Shown: positions 9,675-19,330, counted from the first letter of the stretch. The stretch: DNA of 64,000 bases from an uncultured Pelagibacteraceae bacterium (GCA_902517615.1 CABYCY010000002.1:1-64000); one strand, 5' to 3'. The notes: generated by a model not told the origin, from the letters alone. Numbers and translations: made by a program.

Positions 9675-10979
9675 ATGCAAAAAGAAGTAAAAAAATCTTG
9701 GGCTCTATTTATTGGGATAGGAGTGATGATGATTGCTCATGGATTGCAAATGCAAGTTATGGGTATTAGATCAGTGCTTGAAGATTTTAGTGTTTTTACA
9801 ACTGGTATCTTCATGTCTGGATACTTTGTTGGTTATTTTATAGGCTCAAAAACTACTCCAAATTTTGTCTCAAAAGTAGGTCATATAAGAGTATTTGCTG
9901 CATTTGCTTCTCTTGCATCATTAAGTGCATTAGTTGCTGTAGTTTATGTAAATCCATTTATGTGGACAATAAGCAGATTTATAACGGGTATAAGCTTAGT
10001 TAGTTGTTATGTTGTGACTGAAAGCTGGCTAAATGATAGAGCGACCAATAAAAATAGAGGACAATTATTGTCTGCCTACATGATGGTAATTTATTTTGGG
10101 TTAGCTATTGGTATGTTGCTACTTAACGTTAGTAAACCTGAAGATTATGAGCCTTTTATTTTAGTTTCTATTTTACTTTCTGTGGCTCTTGTCCCTATTT
10201 TATTAACAAAAAGACCTGCACCTAAATTTAAAAAAATAGAAACAATTAGCATTAAAGAATTATATAAAATTTCTCCTCTTGGTTCATTGAGTTCATTCTT
10301 TACTGGTATTATTCATGCAGCATTCTTTTCTTTAATTTCTGTTTATGCGACTCTTGCAAAATTTACTTTAACAGAAACTTCGATACTTTTATTTATTGCA
10401 ACAATTGCAGGCGTAATTGGTCAAGGCCCAATTGGTTATTTTTCAGATACATTTGATAGAAGAAAAGTAATAGTAATAACTACTATTGGAAGTTGTTTTT
10501 TTGCTTCAATTTCAATTTTAACTTCAAATGATCCTATTCAAAATATTTACTACATGGATGAATTTAGTTTTAGAAAAATTATATTTTTTATTTCAGTAGG
10601 ATTATATTCAAGTTTATGTCTTCCTTTATTTTCACTAAATCTTGCTCATACAAATGACTTTGTTCCTAAATCAAAATTTGTAGCAGCTGGAGGTGGTTTA
10701 CAATTTATTTTTGGTGTAGGGGCAATTAGTGGTCCTATTTTATGTTCTATATTTATGGAATGGTTAGGAATAAATGGTTTATTTATTTTTTTAATTATTG
10801 CCCATGCAATAATTGGTGGATTTGGTTTGTATAGAATGAAAGTTAGAGAAACTGTTGAAAACCCTGACTCAACATTTACACCAGTCCCTGCAACGATAAC
10901 ACCTGCAGGATTAGAATTAGATCCAGATACACCTGCGACACTTGATGAAAATCCAGTTAATGAAACTATAAAAACTTAA
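9675..10979 (+). CDS. Major facilitator superfamily transporter
   Basis: This 434-residue protein has about twelve hydrophobic segments and the MFS signature GYFSDTFDRRKVIV between segments, in the second half (variant of G-x-x-x-D-R-x-G-R-R). The overall form resembles the YcaD-type MFS group. The last 35 residues are hydrophilic and rich in Pro and Thr, probably a cytoplasmic tail. It is 30 bases after the preceding DMT gene on the same strand and converges with the ABC operon 22 bases away. Cargo is unknown. Confidence 0.85.
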   Translation: MQKEVKKSWALFIGIGVMMIAHGLQMQVMGIRSVLEDFSVFTTGIFMSGYFVGYFIGSKTTPNFVSKVGHIRVFAAFASLASLSALVAVVYVNPFMWTISRFITGISLVSCYVVTESWLNDRATNKNRGQLLSAYMMVIYFGLAIGMLLLNVSKPEDYEPFILVSILLSVALVPILLTKRPAPKFKKIETISIKELYKISPLGSLSSFFTGIIHAAFFSLISVYATLAKFTLTETSILLFIATIAGVIGQGPIGYFSDTFDRRKVIVITTIGSCFFASISILTSNDPIQNIYYMDEFSFRKIIFFISVGLYSSLCLPLFSLNLAHTNDFVPKSKFVAAGGGLQFIFGVGAISGPILCSIFMEWLGINGLFIFLIIAHAIIGGFGLYRMKVRETVENPDSTFTPVPATITPAGLELDPDTPATLDENPVNETIKT

Positions 10980-11001
10980 ATTTAAATCTATAAAACAAGA
11001 G

Positions 11002-11793
11002 TTAGTTCGCATCAAGGACAGCATGAAGAAACTGTTTGGTTCGTTCATTTTGAGGATCTCCAAATAATTTTTCTGGAGGTCCTTCTTCAAATATTTTTCC
11101 TTCATTAAAAAAACAAACTCTATCTGAAATTTCTCGAGCAAATCCCATTTGATGAGTAACCATTATCATTGTCAAATTATGCTCTTTATTTAATGATCTG
11201 ATAACGTTTAAAACTTCGCCTACAACTTCAGGATCAAGTGCAGAAGTTATTTCATCTAAAAGCATTACTTTAGGTCTCATTGCTAAAGCTCTTGCTATTG
11301 CAACTCTTTGTTGTTGACCTCCAGAAAGTCTGCTTGGGTGTTGATCTTTTTTATCAGTTAAACCAACCAACTCCAATAATTCTAATGCTCGCTCTTCAGC
11401 TTCCTCTCTTTTAAGACCTAATACTTCAACTGGAGCCTCGATGCAATTTTGTAATGCTGTCATATGTGGAAATAAATTAAATTGCTGGAAAACCATACCT
11501 ATCTTTGAACGCCTGTCTCTTAAATACTTTTCGCTGGCTTCAATCATTTTACCATTCTCATTCATATGAGTTAAAGTCTCTCCATCTAAATGAATAACAC
11601 CTCCATTAATTTTCTCTAAAGTCATCAACACTCTAAGAACTGTAGTTTTTCCAGATCCGGATGGTCCTATTATAGAAACCATTTCATTTTTTTTAATATC
11701 TAAGTTCAGCTTATCTAAAACGACTAATTCACCATACCGTTTAGTTACGTTATCAAATTTTACTATTATTTCTTCTAAATTATTTTTATTCAT
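11002..11793 (-). CDS. ehuA: Polar amino acid/ectoine-type ABC transporter ATPase
   Basis: This 263-residue ATPase energises the adjacent permeases. Walker A is GPSGSGKTT, the Q-loop is [13 protein letters not shown], the signature is [15 protein letters not shown], Walker B is [13 protein letters not shown], and the H-loop is MVTHQMG. The sequence belongs to the polar amino acid uptake (PAAT) class, close to GlnQ/HisP and EhuA. The symbol is inferred from the EhuB-like binding protein in the same operon, so it is less secure than the class. It is the last gene of the four-gene set on the minus strand. Confidence 0.88.
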   Translation of the reverse strand: MNKNNLEEIIVKFDNVTKRYGELVVLDKLNLDIKKNEMVSIIGPSGSGKTTVLRVLMTLEKINGGVIHLDGETLTHMNENGKMIEASEKYLRDRRSKIGMVFQQFNLFPHMTALQNCIEAPVEVLGLKREEAEERALELLELVGLTDKKDQHPSRLSGGQQQRVAIARALAMRPKVMLLDEITSALDPEVVGEVLNVIRSLNKEHNLTMIMVTHQMGFAREISDRVCFFNEGKIFEEGPPEKLFGDPQNERTKQFLHAVLDAN

Positions 11794-11796
11794 GAT

Positions 11797-12474
11797 TTAT
11801 TTTTTTATTTTTCCTTGTGCTTTATTAACATCATTTTCTAATTTTCTAACCCACATAGCTGCAGGAATTGAAAGTGTTAAAAATATAACACCAACTAAAG
11901 TATAAGGCTCTAAATATCTATAATTATAACCTCCTACAGCAGTAGCTGCATGGAATAATTCTGCAACTCCAATTGTTGATAATAAAGGAGTGTCTTTAAA
12001 AATTCCAACTAAGTAATTTCCCATACCTGGTATTGCTATTGGAAATGCTTGTGGCAAAACTATTCTTCGATAAGTATATAATGTTGAAAAATTAAGAGCT
12101 CTACACGCTTCCCACTGTGTTTTAGATACGCCTTCTAGAGCTCCTCTATAAACTTCAGACAAATAAGTTCCAAAATGAAGGCCAATAGTTATCATTCCAC
12201 ATACCCAAGCAGATAAGGTTATACCAAATTGTGGAAGTACAAAATAAACAAAGAACAATTGTATTAAAAGTGGAGTTGATCTAATAAATTCTACTATTTC
12301 TCTATTAATCCAGTTAATAATCTTTGATGGAGTTCTTTGACCCAGCAAAAAAATCAATCCAACAATTAAAGCTATTGCATAACCTACACCAGCAGCAAGA
12401 ATAGTATTAAGTGTTGCTATTGCCATCTGAGGCAATATTTCAATGGTAAAGTCCCATCTCCAACCCATTTCCAT
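11797..12474 (-). CDS. ehuD: PAAT-type ABC permease (EhuD-like)
   Basis: This 225-residue inner-membrane permease has about five segments. The EAA-loop equivalent reads SKTQWEACRALNFSTLYTYRRIVLPQA, in which the pattern Q-W-E-A-x-x-A-L and the downstream Pro contact the ATPase. FIRSTPLLIQLFFVYFVLP is the usual N-terminal pattern of the HisM/GlnP class. It lies three bases upstream of the ATPase and three bases downstream of the other permease. The two permeases would form a heterodimer. Confidence 0.86.
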   Translation of the reverse strand: MEMGWRWDFTIEILPQMAIATLNTILAAGVGYAIALIVGLIFLLGQRTPSKIINWINREIVEFIRSTPLLIQLFFVYFVLPQFGITLSAWVCGMITIGLHFGTYLSEVYRGALEGVSKTQWEACRALNFSTLYTYRRIVLPQAFPIAIPGMGNYLVGIFKDTPLLSTIGVAELFHAATAVGGYNYRYLEPYTLVGVIFLTLSIPAAMWVRKLENDVNKAQGKIKK

Positions 12475-12477
12475 AGA

Positions 12478-13149
12478 TTAAATTCTCTCCTTTCCAACTT
12501 TTCTTGCAGCTAATACCTCTAACCATCTTAAAAATGGTACTAATGCAAATCTAGCAATTACGTAGTAAATAAGAAGTGCAGTTCCAAAACACTGTGCAGA
12601 TAACCATGTTATAGAATTTATTTGTTTTGCTTCAAAAGTTAAGTCAACTACTGTGACCAAGGCTACTAATGCTGTAGCTTTTAAAAGCTCTACAGTTAAA
12701 TTTGCAGCAGGAGGTAAAATTATTGGAAATATCTGTGGAATAATAATTCTTTTAATTCTTTTTGCTGCAGAAAAATTTAATGCATGTGCGGCTTCCCATT
12801 GACCTTTTGGTACTGCTAATATTCCAGCTCTGACAATCTCAGCACCATATGCTCCAAAATTTAAGCCCAAAGCTACTACACCCGCTGTAAAAGCCTCTAA
12901 GGATATTCCAAAAAATGGTAAGACATAATATGCCCAAAATAATTGAACTAATAGAGATGTACCTCTAAAAAATTCTATATAAGCTGTCGCTAGACCCTGT
13001 ATTAAAACATTCTTTGAAAGTCTCATTAAACCAAAAATCATTGAAATAATTACATAAAGTATCATTGAACAAACAAGAACCTTGACAGTTGTCACTGTGC
13101 CAAGCAAAAGTGTAATCCCATGTTCGTTTAAAAATTCAAAATATGTCAA
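12478..13149 (-). CDS. ehuC: PAAT-type ABC permease (EhuC-like)
   Basis: This 223-residue permease is partner to the following gene. The pattern EFFRGTSLLVQLFWAYYVLPFFGI and the loop PKGQWEAAHALNFSAAKRIKRIIIPQI mark the HisM/GlnP permease class. It is separated from the binding-protein gene by 72 bases that contain a strong hairpin, a common layout that lets the binding protein be made in excess over membrane components. Confidence 0.86.
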   Translation of the reverse strand: MTYFEFLNEHGITLLLGTVTTVKVLVCSMILYVIISMIFGLMRLSKNVLIQGLATAYIEFFRGTSLLVQLFWAYYVLPFFGISLEAFTAGVVALGLNFGAYGAEIVRAGILAVPKGQWEAAHALNFSAAKRIKRIIIPQIFPIILPPAANLTVELLKATALVALVTVVDLTFEAKQINSITWLSAQCFGTALLIYYVIARFALVPFLRWLEVLAARKVGKERI

Positions 13150-13172
13150 TTATTTTCCTTAAGATTTTAAAT

Positions 13173-13198
13173 ACCAGGCAACTTTATAGTTGCCTGGT
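13173..13198 (-). promoter_or_regulatory. Intercistronic hairpin between binding-protein and permease genes
   Basis: An 11-bp perfect stem (ACCAGGCAACT with its complement) closes a four-base loop in the gap between the ehuB-like stop and the ehuC-like start. In the direction of transcription (minus) it is preceded by a run of A and not followed by a run of T, so it does not look like a terminator for the operon. It fits a 3'-end stabiliser or processing site for the binding-protein message. Read on the plus strand it is followed by a T-rich run, but no plus-strand gene feeds into it. Confidence 0.7.
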
Positions 13199-13221
13199 TT
13201 ATTTTTTTTTAATTTGTTAAA

Positions 13222-14067
13222 TTATTTAGTTGTACAAGCCCACTCTGTAGTCATGTCAGGTGGAGGAAGTTGAGCTTTATCATAGCCATACTTACCCGCT
13301 CTCTCTAACATTTTACCTGGATTAGCTAAAACTTTAGCTAAAGCTACATTGAATGCATCTCTAAACTTACTGTCACTTTTTCTAAAACCAATTCCAACTA
13401 CATTTACAGTTTCTTTAGGCATTAGTTTTGGATCAGTTACTTCAAATTTACCGCCAGTTTTTTCTTCATGCTCTTTTGCACCAAAAAATGTTTGTACAGC
13501 AGCATCAGCTCTTCCTGCCTTCATAGCAGCAAGTATTCCTACTTCACCCTCTACTAGCAACATTTGACTATCTGGCACACCAGCTTTTTTAGCTGCTTCT
13601 ACAGTGTTGAATCCAGTACCTGTAACAAGTTTAGCTCCTGTTCTTATAACATCTGCGTAATTATTAATTCCCTTAGGGTTTCCTTTAGGAACTAACATTG
13701 CGTCACCAAATACTCCAATTGGATCAGAAAAATCAATGTTCGCACATCTACTTTTTAAAATGTACATACCGCCAGTAATCATATCTGATCTATCTGCATT
13801 TATTCCTGGAATAAGACCTGACCATTCAAAAACTTTAGTTTCATGCTCGTTAATACCCATTTCTTCTAGAACAGTTAACGCTATCATGTTTACAAAACCT
13901 AATGCTTCACCATTATCTCCAGCATATGCCCATGGCACAGCTGTTCCAAAACCAAGTCTTAATTTGTGTCCATCTGCAAGTCGCTCTGTTAATGTTTTTG
14001 CATTAACAGTAGAAATACTAAACAGAAGAACAAATAAAACAGTTAACGTTTTATATATCTTTCTCAT
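13222..14067 (-). CDS. ehuB: Periplasmic binding protein, ectoine/hydroxyectoine type (EhuB-like)
   Basis: This 281-residue family-3 solute-binding protein starts with a Sec signal peptide (hydrophobic core LTVLFVLLF, cleavage likely after VNA). The mature part matches EhuB: LRLGFGTAVPWAYAGDNGEALGF, WSGLIPGINADRSDMITGGMYI, RCANIDFSDPIG, AMLVPKGNPKGINNYADV. EhuB proteins bind ectoine and hydroxyectoine; related proteins bind other zwitterions or amino acids, so the exact ligand is inferred. No ectoine-degradation genes are next to it. It is the first gene of the operon, as expected. Confidence 0.85.
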   Translation of the reverse strand: MRKIYKTLTVLFVLLFSISTVNAKTLTERLADGHKLRLGFGTAVPWAYAGDNGEALGFVNMIALTVLEEMGINEHETKVFEWSGLIPGINADRSDMITGGMYILKSRCANIDFSDPIGVFGDAMLVPKGNPKGINNYADVIRTGAKLVTGTGFNTVEAAKKAGVPDSQMLLVEGEVGILAAMKAGRADAAVQTFFGAKEHEEKTGGKFEVTDPKLMPKETVNVVGIGFRKSDSKFRDAFNVALAKVLANPGKMLERAGKYGYDKAQLPPPDMTTEWACTTK

Positions 14068-14121
14068 AATTATTTCCCCTTAGTGTTATGTTTAAAGTAA
14101 ATTTAAACAGATTAGATAAGC

Positions 14122-14131
14122 GGTGTACACC
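14122..14131. promoter_or_regulatory. Palindrome upstream of the ehu-like operon
   Basis: A 10-base perfect palindrome, GGTGTACACC, lies 55 bases upstream of the ehuB-like start in an otherwise AT-rich spacer. Its G+C content and position make it a candidate operator, but no regulator gene is adjacent. It is short enough to be chance. Confidence 0.3.
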
Positions 14132-14172
14132 CACACTGAATAAATTTTTTCAATCTTAAGTTGTTCGATTTT

Positions 14173-14958
14173 TTAATTTATTTCTATTTTATCTAATAAA
14201 TTGATTTCTCCATCTTCTAATGGAGTTAAATAAATGCCCATATCAAAATGATTATAAGTTTGTTTTAAAATTTTTAGTAAATTAAAAGAATTATCATCTG
14301 ATTTTGGTTGTAGATTAATTGCCACACATCTTGGAATATTTTTCTCTACTTTAAATGTAATATTATTAATTTTTAATTTTTTTCCAATCCAGCTCCTCTC
14401 TTTCCAAGCTTCAACACCATCGAAATATAAATTTCCTCTAAATATTGAGGTTTGAATTTTTTTATCAATTTTATTTTCAAAATCTTGAATACTATTAATA
14501 TTCAAAAGAGAAATTGAATTTCTGAAGACTGACTTATTTGATATAGAAGTATCATAAAAGGGATGCTCTTCATTTTTCATTAATTTAATATCTTTTTTTA
14601 AGGAACTCTCTAACTCAATCAACTTCTTAGCAAGATCATTTCTTTCATCAGCATCAGCATTAATTGTAATTATTTTTTTTTCGTTATTGGTTAAAGTTAA
14701 TTTATTTTCTTGATATAAAAAATTGTACTTATTGAGAACAGGAGTATTTTTAAGTGTTAATATTTTATTCCATTTACCTTTTCTTTCCTCAGGATTCTTC
14801 TCAAATAATTTTGATTGCTCTAAATCAAGATTTTGTGAAAATGCAAAAATTCTATCTCCTTCTATACCAATATTTCTATCAATTTTACATTTATCAATAT
14901 TTTGAAATGATAAAGATTTTACAGGGCAGTAATGTATTGAAGAAATATTTATGCTCAT
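14173..14958 (-). CDS. MOSC-domain protein (molybdenum cofactor sulfurase-like)
   Basis: This 261-residue protein has a MOSC N-terminal beta-barrel (YCPVKSL near the start, then GIEGDRIFAFS) and a C-terminal MOSC core (FRGNLYFDGVEAWKERSWIGKKLKINNITFKVEKNIPRCVAINLQP). The conserved Cys in RCVAINLQP is the residue proposed to handle sulfur in this family. MOSC proteins deliver sulfur or reduce N-hydroxylated compounds (YcbX, mARC types). It is divergent from the PhyH gene, with 18 bases between starts. The window also has Mo-cofactor genes at 35-37 kb. Confidence 0.82.
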   Translation of the reverse strand: MSINISSIHYCPVKSLSFQNIDKCKIDRNIGIEGDRIFAFSQNLDLEQSKLFEKNPEERKGKWNKILTLKNTPVLNKYNFLYQENKLTLTNNEKKIITINADADERNDLAKKLIELESSLKKDIKLMKNEEHPFYDTSISNKSVFRNSISLLNINSIQDFENKIDKKIQTSIFRGNLYFDGVEAWKERSWIGKKLKINNITFKVEKNIPRCVAINLQPKSDDNSFNLLKILKQTYNHFDMGIYLTPLEDGEINLLDKIEIN

Positions 14959-14976
14959 ATAATCTTTTAAAATAAT

Positions 14977-15804
14977 ATGACTTATCTAAACTCAAATCAA
15001 CTTAAACAATACAGGGATGAAGGATTTGTTTCACCTGTTAATATTTTTTCAAAAGAGAAAGCTAAAGAAATAAGAGATGAAATTGAATTAATTGAAAAAA
15101 AATTACCTAATGAGCTTGAAAAAGGAGGAAGATATAATGCACATCTAATTTCTCCAATGCTTGATGAGGTAACTCATAATGAAAATATATTAAATGCCGT
15201 AGAAAGTTTGATAGGTAGTAATATTTTAGTTTGTGGTACAACGTTATTTATTAAAAATCCTGGTGAAAGAGGATTTGTAAGTTATCACCAAGATGCAAAA
15301 TATATTGGTTTGGAGCCACACAATTGGGTAACTGCCTGGGTAGCTATCACCGATTCCAATGAAAATAATGGTTGTATGAGAATGTGGTCAGGATCACATA
15401 AAGATAATTTAAAAGAACATGATCAAAATTTTAATGAAAAAAATCTATTAACTAGGGGTCAAACTGTAAATAATGTTCCTGACGACCAAATTGTTCCGCT
15501 GGTTTTAAATGCAGGACAAATGTCTTTGCATCATCCTAAAACAGTCCATGGGTCTGGTATAAATCATAGTAAAGATAGAAGAATAGGTTTTGTAATTCAA
15601 AGTTATATTGGGACAAATGTTAAACAAGTTTTAGGTAAAAATGGTGTTCAAATAGCTAGAGGTGAGGACAAATATAATTTTCATGAAAAAATAGGAAGGC
15701 CACATTCATTAATGAATACAAATGATCTTAAAATAAAAAAACAAGAAAACAACAATCTTAAAGAAATTTTTTATAAAGATTCACAGAAAAAAGGGTTTTA
15801 CTAA
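14977..15804 (+). CDS. Phytanoyl-CoA dioxygenase (PhyH) family protein
   Basis: This 275-residue Fe(II)/2-oxoglutarate oxygenase has the iron ligands in SYHQDAKYIGL (H-x-D) and the distal His in LHHPKTVHGSGINHS, followed by the 2OG-binding Arg in DRRIGF. PhyH-family enzymes hydroxylate lipids, amino acids, ectoine or phosphonates. The substrate is not evident here. Four bases separate it from two Gfo/Idh/MocA oxidoreductases, so the three probably act together on one small polyol, sugar or osmolyte-like compound. Confidence 0.85.
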   Translation: MTYLNSNQLKQYRDEGFVSPVNIFSKEKAKEIRDEIELIEKKLPNELEKGGRYNAHLISPMLDEVTHNENILNAVESLIGSNILVCGTTLFIKNPGERGFVSYHQDAKYIGLEPHNWVTAWVAITDSNENNGCMRMWSGSHKDNLKEHDQNFNEKNLLTRGQTVNNVPDDQIVPLVLNAGQMSLHHPKTVHGSGINHSKDRRIGFVIQSYIGTNVKQVLGKNGVQIARGEDKYNFHEKIGRPHSLMNTNDLKIKKQENNNLKEIFYKDSQKKGFY

Positions 15805-15808
15805 ATAA

Positions 15809-16819
15809 ATGGCAAAAAAATTAAATCTTGGAGTAATCGGTATCGATCATGGACATATATTTGACATGTTAGATGAAATGTTAAAAGAAAGTTGCACTTG
15901 TAATTATTTTTGGACAGAGGGTAATCCTTTAACTCTTCCTGAATTTAATAAAAAATATCCAAATATTAAAAGAAAAGAAAATAAAGAAGATCTATTAAAT
16001 GACTCTTCTATAGATATGATTTTAATTTCATCTATTCCAAAAGATAGAGCAAACCTTTCAATAGCTGCTTTAAAAGCTGGTAAAGATGTAATGGTAGATA
16101 AACCAGGTTGCACAACTTTAGATCAATTAAATCAACTTAAAAATATAGTTAAAGAAACTGGAAAAATATGGTCTGTAAATTTTTCTGAAAGATTTCACGT
16201 TGCTGCAGTTGCAAAAGCTGAAGAATTTGTTTTGAAAGGCAAAATAGGTAAAGTAAAACAGACAATTGGTACTGGTCCACATAGACAAGGAAACTACGAA
16301 AGACCTGATTGGTTTTATAATCGTGAAAGTTATGGAGGAATTATTACTGATATTGGGTGTCACCAAATTCATCAATTTTTAGTTTTTACAAATTCAAATC
16401 AAGCAAAAATCAATCACGCACTGGTAGAAAATACGACAAAAAAAGAAATGCCTGGCTTCCAGGATTTTGGTGAAGTGAACCTTGCTGGCAATGGTGGGCA
16501 TGGCTATATTCGCCTTGATTGGTTTACTCCAGATGCTCTTCCGACCTGGGGAGATGGAAGGTTGTTAATACTTGGAGACAAAGGTTTTATAGAAATAAGA
16601 AAATATACAGATTTAGCAAAGTCTGAGAAAGGTAACCATTTATTTTTAGCAAATGATAATGAAGTAAAACATATTGATTGTTCTAATGTTAAACTCCCCT
16701 ATTTCAGTAATTTAATTAATGATGTTTCAAACAGAACTGAGAGTGCATGTCCTCAAGAACTTACATACCTTTCAATGGAACTTGCTATTAAAGCTCAAGA
16801 ACAAGCCGAGAAAAAATGA
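15809..16819 (+). CDS. Gfo/Idh/MocA family oxidoreductase (first of two)
   Basis: This 336-residue NAD(P)-dependent oxidoreductase begins with a Rossmann fold (LGVIGIDHGHIFDML, a slightly unusual glycine pattern). DVMVDKPGCTTLDQL corresponds to the family E-K-P active-site motif, here D-K-P. GGIITDIGCHQIHQFL carries the conserved D-x-G-x-H. Family members oxidise sugars, inositols or trans-dihydrodiols. It overlaps the next gene by four bases (ATGA). Confidence 0.85.
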   Translation: MAKKLNLGVIGIDHGHIFDMLDEMLKESCTCNYFWTEGNPLTLPEFNKKYPNIKRKENKEDLLNDSSIDMILISSIPKDRANLSIAALKAGKDVMVDKPGCTTLDQLNQLKNIVKETGKIWSVNFSERFHVAAVAKAEEFVLKGKIGKVKQTIGTGPHRQGNYERPDWFYNRESYGGIITDIGCHQIHQFLVFTNSNQAKINHALVENTTKKEMPGFQDFGEVNLAGNGGHGYIRLDWFTPDALPTWGDGRLLILGDKGFIEIRKYTDLAKSEKGNHLFLANDNEVKHIDCSNVKLPYFSNLINDVSNRTESACPQELTYLSMELAIKAQEQAEKK

Positions 16820-17907
16820 AAAAATATCAAGTGGCAATAATTGGAACAAACATAGGGGCAAAACATTTTGAAAACTTTCAAAAAGTACCTGAAAGATTTA
16901 ATGTGCATACTTTATGTGGTTTAACTAGAGAAGCTATTGATAAAATTTTAAAATCAAATAATAAAACAAAAATTTCTCTTAACTTTGATGATGTATTAAA
17001 AGTTAAAGAAATTGATATTATAGATATTTGTCTTCCACCACATCTGCATTTTTCTGCTTGTAAAAAATCATTAGAAGCAGGAAAGCATGTCATATGTGAA
17101 AAACCCTTGGTCTCTAGTCTTAAAGAAATTGATGAACTTCAAAAGATCAGTAGAAAAACTCGTAAAATAATATTTCCAGTTTTTCAATATCGATATGGAT
17201 CAGGTTTTTCTAAATTAAAAGCGCTTATTAAATCAGGACTTACTGGAAAACCTCTTGTTGCTTCATTGGAAACACATTGGAATAGAGGAAAAGATTATTA
17301 TTCAAAACCATGGAGAGGAACTTGGAAAGGTGAGCAAGGAGGCGCAATATTAAGTCATTCAATTCATATTCATGATCTACTTAATATGATCTTTGGTCCA
17401 GTCTCAAATGTATTTGCAAAATTAACAACAAGTGTAAATGATATTGAAGTTGAAGATTGTGCTGCGCTTTCAATTGAAATGGAAAATGGAGCAGTTGTAA
17501 CTAGTTCTATCACACTGGGGGCCGCTAATAATACAAGTAGACTTCGATTTTGTTTTGAAGGATTAACTGCAGAGTCTGGTGCTTCACCAGAAAAACCATA
17601 TAATCCAGCTGACGATGAATGGAAATTTCTAGCAAGAACACCCGTAACTCAAAATCAAATTAATCAGTTGTTATCAAAAGTTAAACAACCTAAGTCTTGG
17701 TATGCTGGTATGTTTGATCAAATAGCAAATAAATTGGATAGCTCTAAAAGTGATGAGGTTACTCTTCATGATGCAAAAAAATCTCTAGAATTTGTAACTG
17801 CTGTCTATGAATCATCAAGACAAAATAAAAATATCAAACTACCAATAGAAAAAAACAGTCCTTTATATAATTCCTGGCTACCAAATGAAATAATTTCTAA
17901 AAATTAA
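16816..17907 (+). CDS. Gfo/Idh/MocA family oxidoreductase (second of two)
   Basis: This 363-residue protein has the N-terminal NAD-binding pattern VAIIGTNIGAKHFENF, the E-K-P motif in HVICEKPLVSSL, and the C-terminal H-x-H-DL region (GGAILSHSIHIHDLLNMIFGP). It is clearly of the same family as its neighbour but not a close duplicate, suggesting two successive steps or a heteromeric pair. The downstream gene is on the opposite strand 55 bases away with no strong terminator seen. Confidence 0.86.
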   Translation: MKKYQVAIIGTNIGAKHFENFQKVPERFNVHTLCGLTREAIDKILKSNNKTKISLNFDDVLKVKEIDIIDICLPPHLHFSACKKSLEAGKHVICEKPLVSSLKEIDELQKISRKTRKIIFPVFQYRYGSGFSKLKALIKSGLTGKPLVASLETHWNRGKDYYSKPWRGTWKGEQGGAILSHSIHIHDLLNMIFGPVSNVFAKLTTSVNDIEVEDCAALSIEMENGAVVTSSITLGAANNTSRLRFCFEGLTAESGASPEKPYNPADDEWKFLARTPVTQNQINQLLSKVKQPKSWYAGMFDQIANKLDSSKSDEVTLHDAKKSLEFVTAVYESSRQNKNIKLPIEKNSPLYNSWLPNEIISKN

Positions 17908-17962
17908 TCATTAAAAAAATTTAAATAAAACTGTTCTTAAATAGTAAAAATAGTTTTTCATT

Positions 17963-19330
17963 TTATTTGTTATGTCTTTTAATTATTTGTGAATAGAAAA
18001 TAATAGCTGTTAAAACCATATAGGGTTCAGCATAATATCTCCACCTATATCCAATAAAAAATAATAATGATATTAGTAATGAACCTATTATTGGTGTTAA
18101 AATAACCAAATTTTTATAATTAAATTCTTTATTCCTTAAAACTTTTAGAAGAAATAAAAATAAACCAATATGGGATATAACATTAATTGGATTATGTATT
18201 CTATTCCCAGGTAAAATTGAGTAGTTTTGAGGTAAAAAATAAATAGCTATTTTTCTAAATTGTAAAATTAAATAGTCATGTGGATTATTTTTAATCCATT
18301 CAATTCCTGCATTGAAATACATTTTGCTCATTTCTAATTCATTTAAATTATTCTCAATTTTTGATTTATGTTCATTAACAGCTTTTCCTGTGCCATCCCA
18401 ACTTCCTCTTGCGTTTTCATTTGCTCCTATAAAAAAACTTACTCCTGAACTTGTTGTTAATGTTTTATTTTCAAATAAAATATAGTTTTTATCTAGTATG
18501 GGTTTGTGAGCAATGTATGCAATCAAGATAAATGAAATAATGGGTAAAAAACTTTTAATTTTTCTATAAGTGTAAAAATCATAAAAAGTAAATAAAGTAA
18601 ATAATAAAAACCAAATAAACACAGTTTGAAATCTTAAAAGCAAACTTATAACAGCAAAAATAATTATTATAGAAAAATTTAAAAGGTTTTTTTTTTTTAG
18701 AAAAAGATACGAAGCTATAATAATCATACTTAAAACTAAATTTTCATAAAAAAATAAAGGTCCTATGTAGAAAAATATTGAAGGGTATAAACAATATGTA
18801 AATGTAGAAATTTTTGACAAACGCTCGTTTAAAAATATCAATGAAAGTTTATAAAAAAATACAACTGATAAAAAAAATAAAATTAAATTTATAAAAATAT
18901 ATAAAAAAATGAAGTAATCAAAATTAATTTGTTTATCTATAAAATATTTATAAATAAAAACTTGAAAAGAATGCTGGTGTGCTGTGTGCCGATAATTTTG
19001 TTTATTATGATCAAAAATTGAATAATTATTTCCTTTTAAAAAATTAACTGCTATTGCATAATTTTGTTCCTCGTCATCATTCATTCTAATAGATCTTTTA
19101 GCGTAAGATTTTATTATAAACTCATTGCTTAAATCTTTTTCACTATAATACTGAGTATCTGTTTTGCTTTGGAATGGTCTTTGATTGTTAATTTTAATTA
19201 AAAATTTATAGACTTTATGTTTATCGAGATTTTGTGAGATATCACTTTTTTCAAAAATTGGAATGTAGTAAATTATTAATATAAACCTTATTAATAAAGC
19301 TACAAAAGCTAAAACAATTATTTTTTTCAT
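17963..19330 (-). CDS. Multispanning membrane glycosyltransferase-like protein (GT-C fold)
   Basis: This 455-residue protein has about ten hydrophobic segments and one long loop after the first segment, the form of ArnT/PMT-type (GT39-like) GT-C glycosyltransferases that use polyprenyl-phosphate sugars. An acidic pair NDDEEQNYAIAVNFLKG lies in the first loop, where GT-C enzymes place catalytic acidic residues. No closer assignment is possible. It is divergent from a GT2 enzyme of the dolichyl-phosphate-mannose synthase type, the usual producer of such a lipid-linked sugar donor, so the two may form a pair. Confidence 0.65.
   Translation of the reverse strand: MKKIIVLAFVALLIRFILIIYYIPIFEKSDISQNLDKHKVYKFLIKINNQRPFQSKTDTQYYSEKDLSNEFIIKSYAKRSIRMNDDEEQNYAIAVNFLKGNNYSIFDHNKQNYRHTAHQHSFQVFIYKYFIDKQINFDYFIFLYIFINLILFFLSVVFFYKLSLIFLNERLSKISTFTYCLYPSIFFYIGPLFFYENLVLSMIIIASYLFLKKKNLLNFSIIIIFAVISLLLRFQTVFIWFLLFTLFTFYDFYTYRKIKSFLPIISFILIAYIAHKPILDKNYILFENKTLTTSSGVSFFIGANENARGSWDGTGKAVNEHKSKIENNLNELEMSKMYFNAGIEWIKNNPHDYLILQFRKIAIYFLPQNYSILPGNRIHNPINVISHIGLFLFLLKVLRNKEFNYKNLVILTPIIGSLLISLLFFIGYRWRYYAEPYMVLTAIIFYSQIIKRHNK

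Noticed and set aside
17908..17962. Terminator between the convergent oxidoreductase and glycosyltransferase genes
   Set aside because: AT-rich with no stem longer than a few base pairs; nothing supportable is seen.
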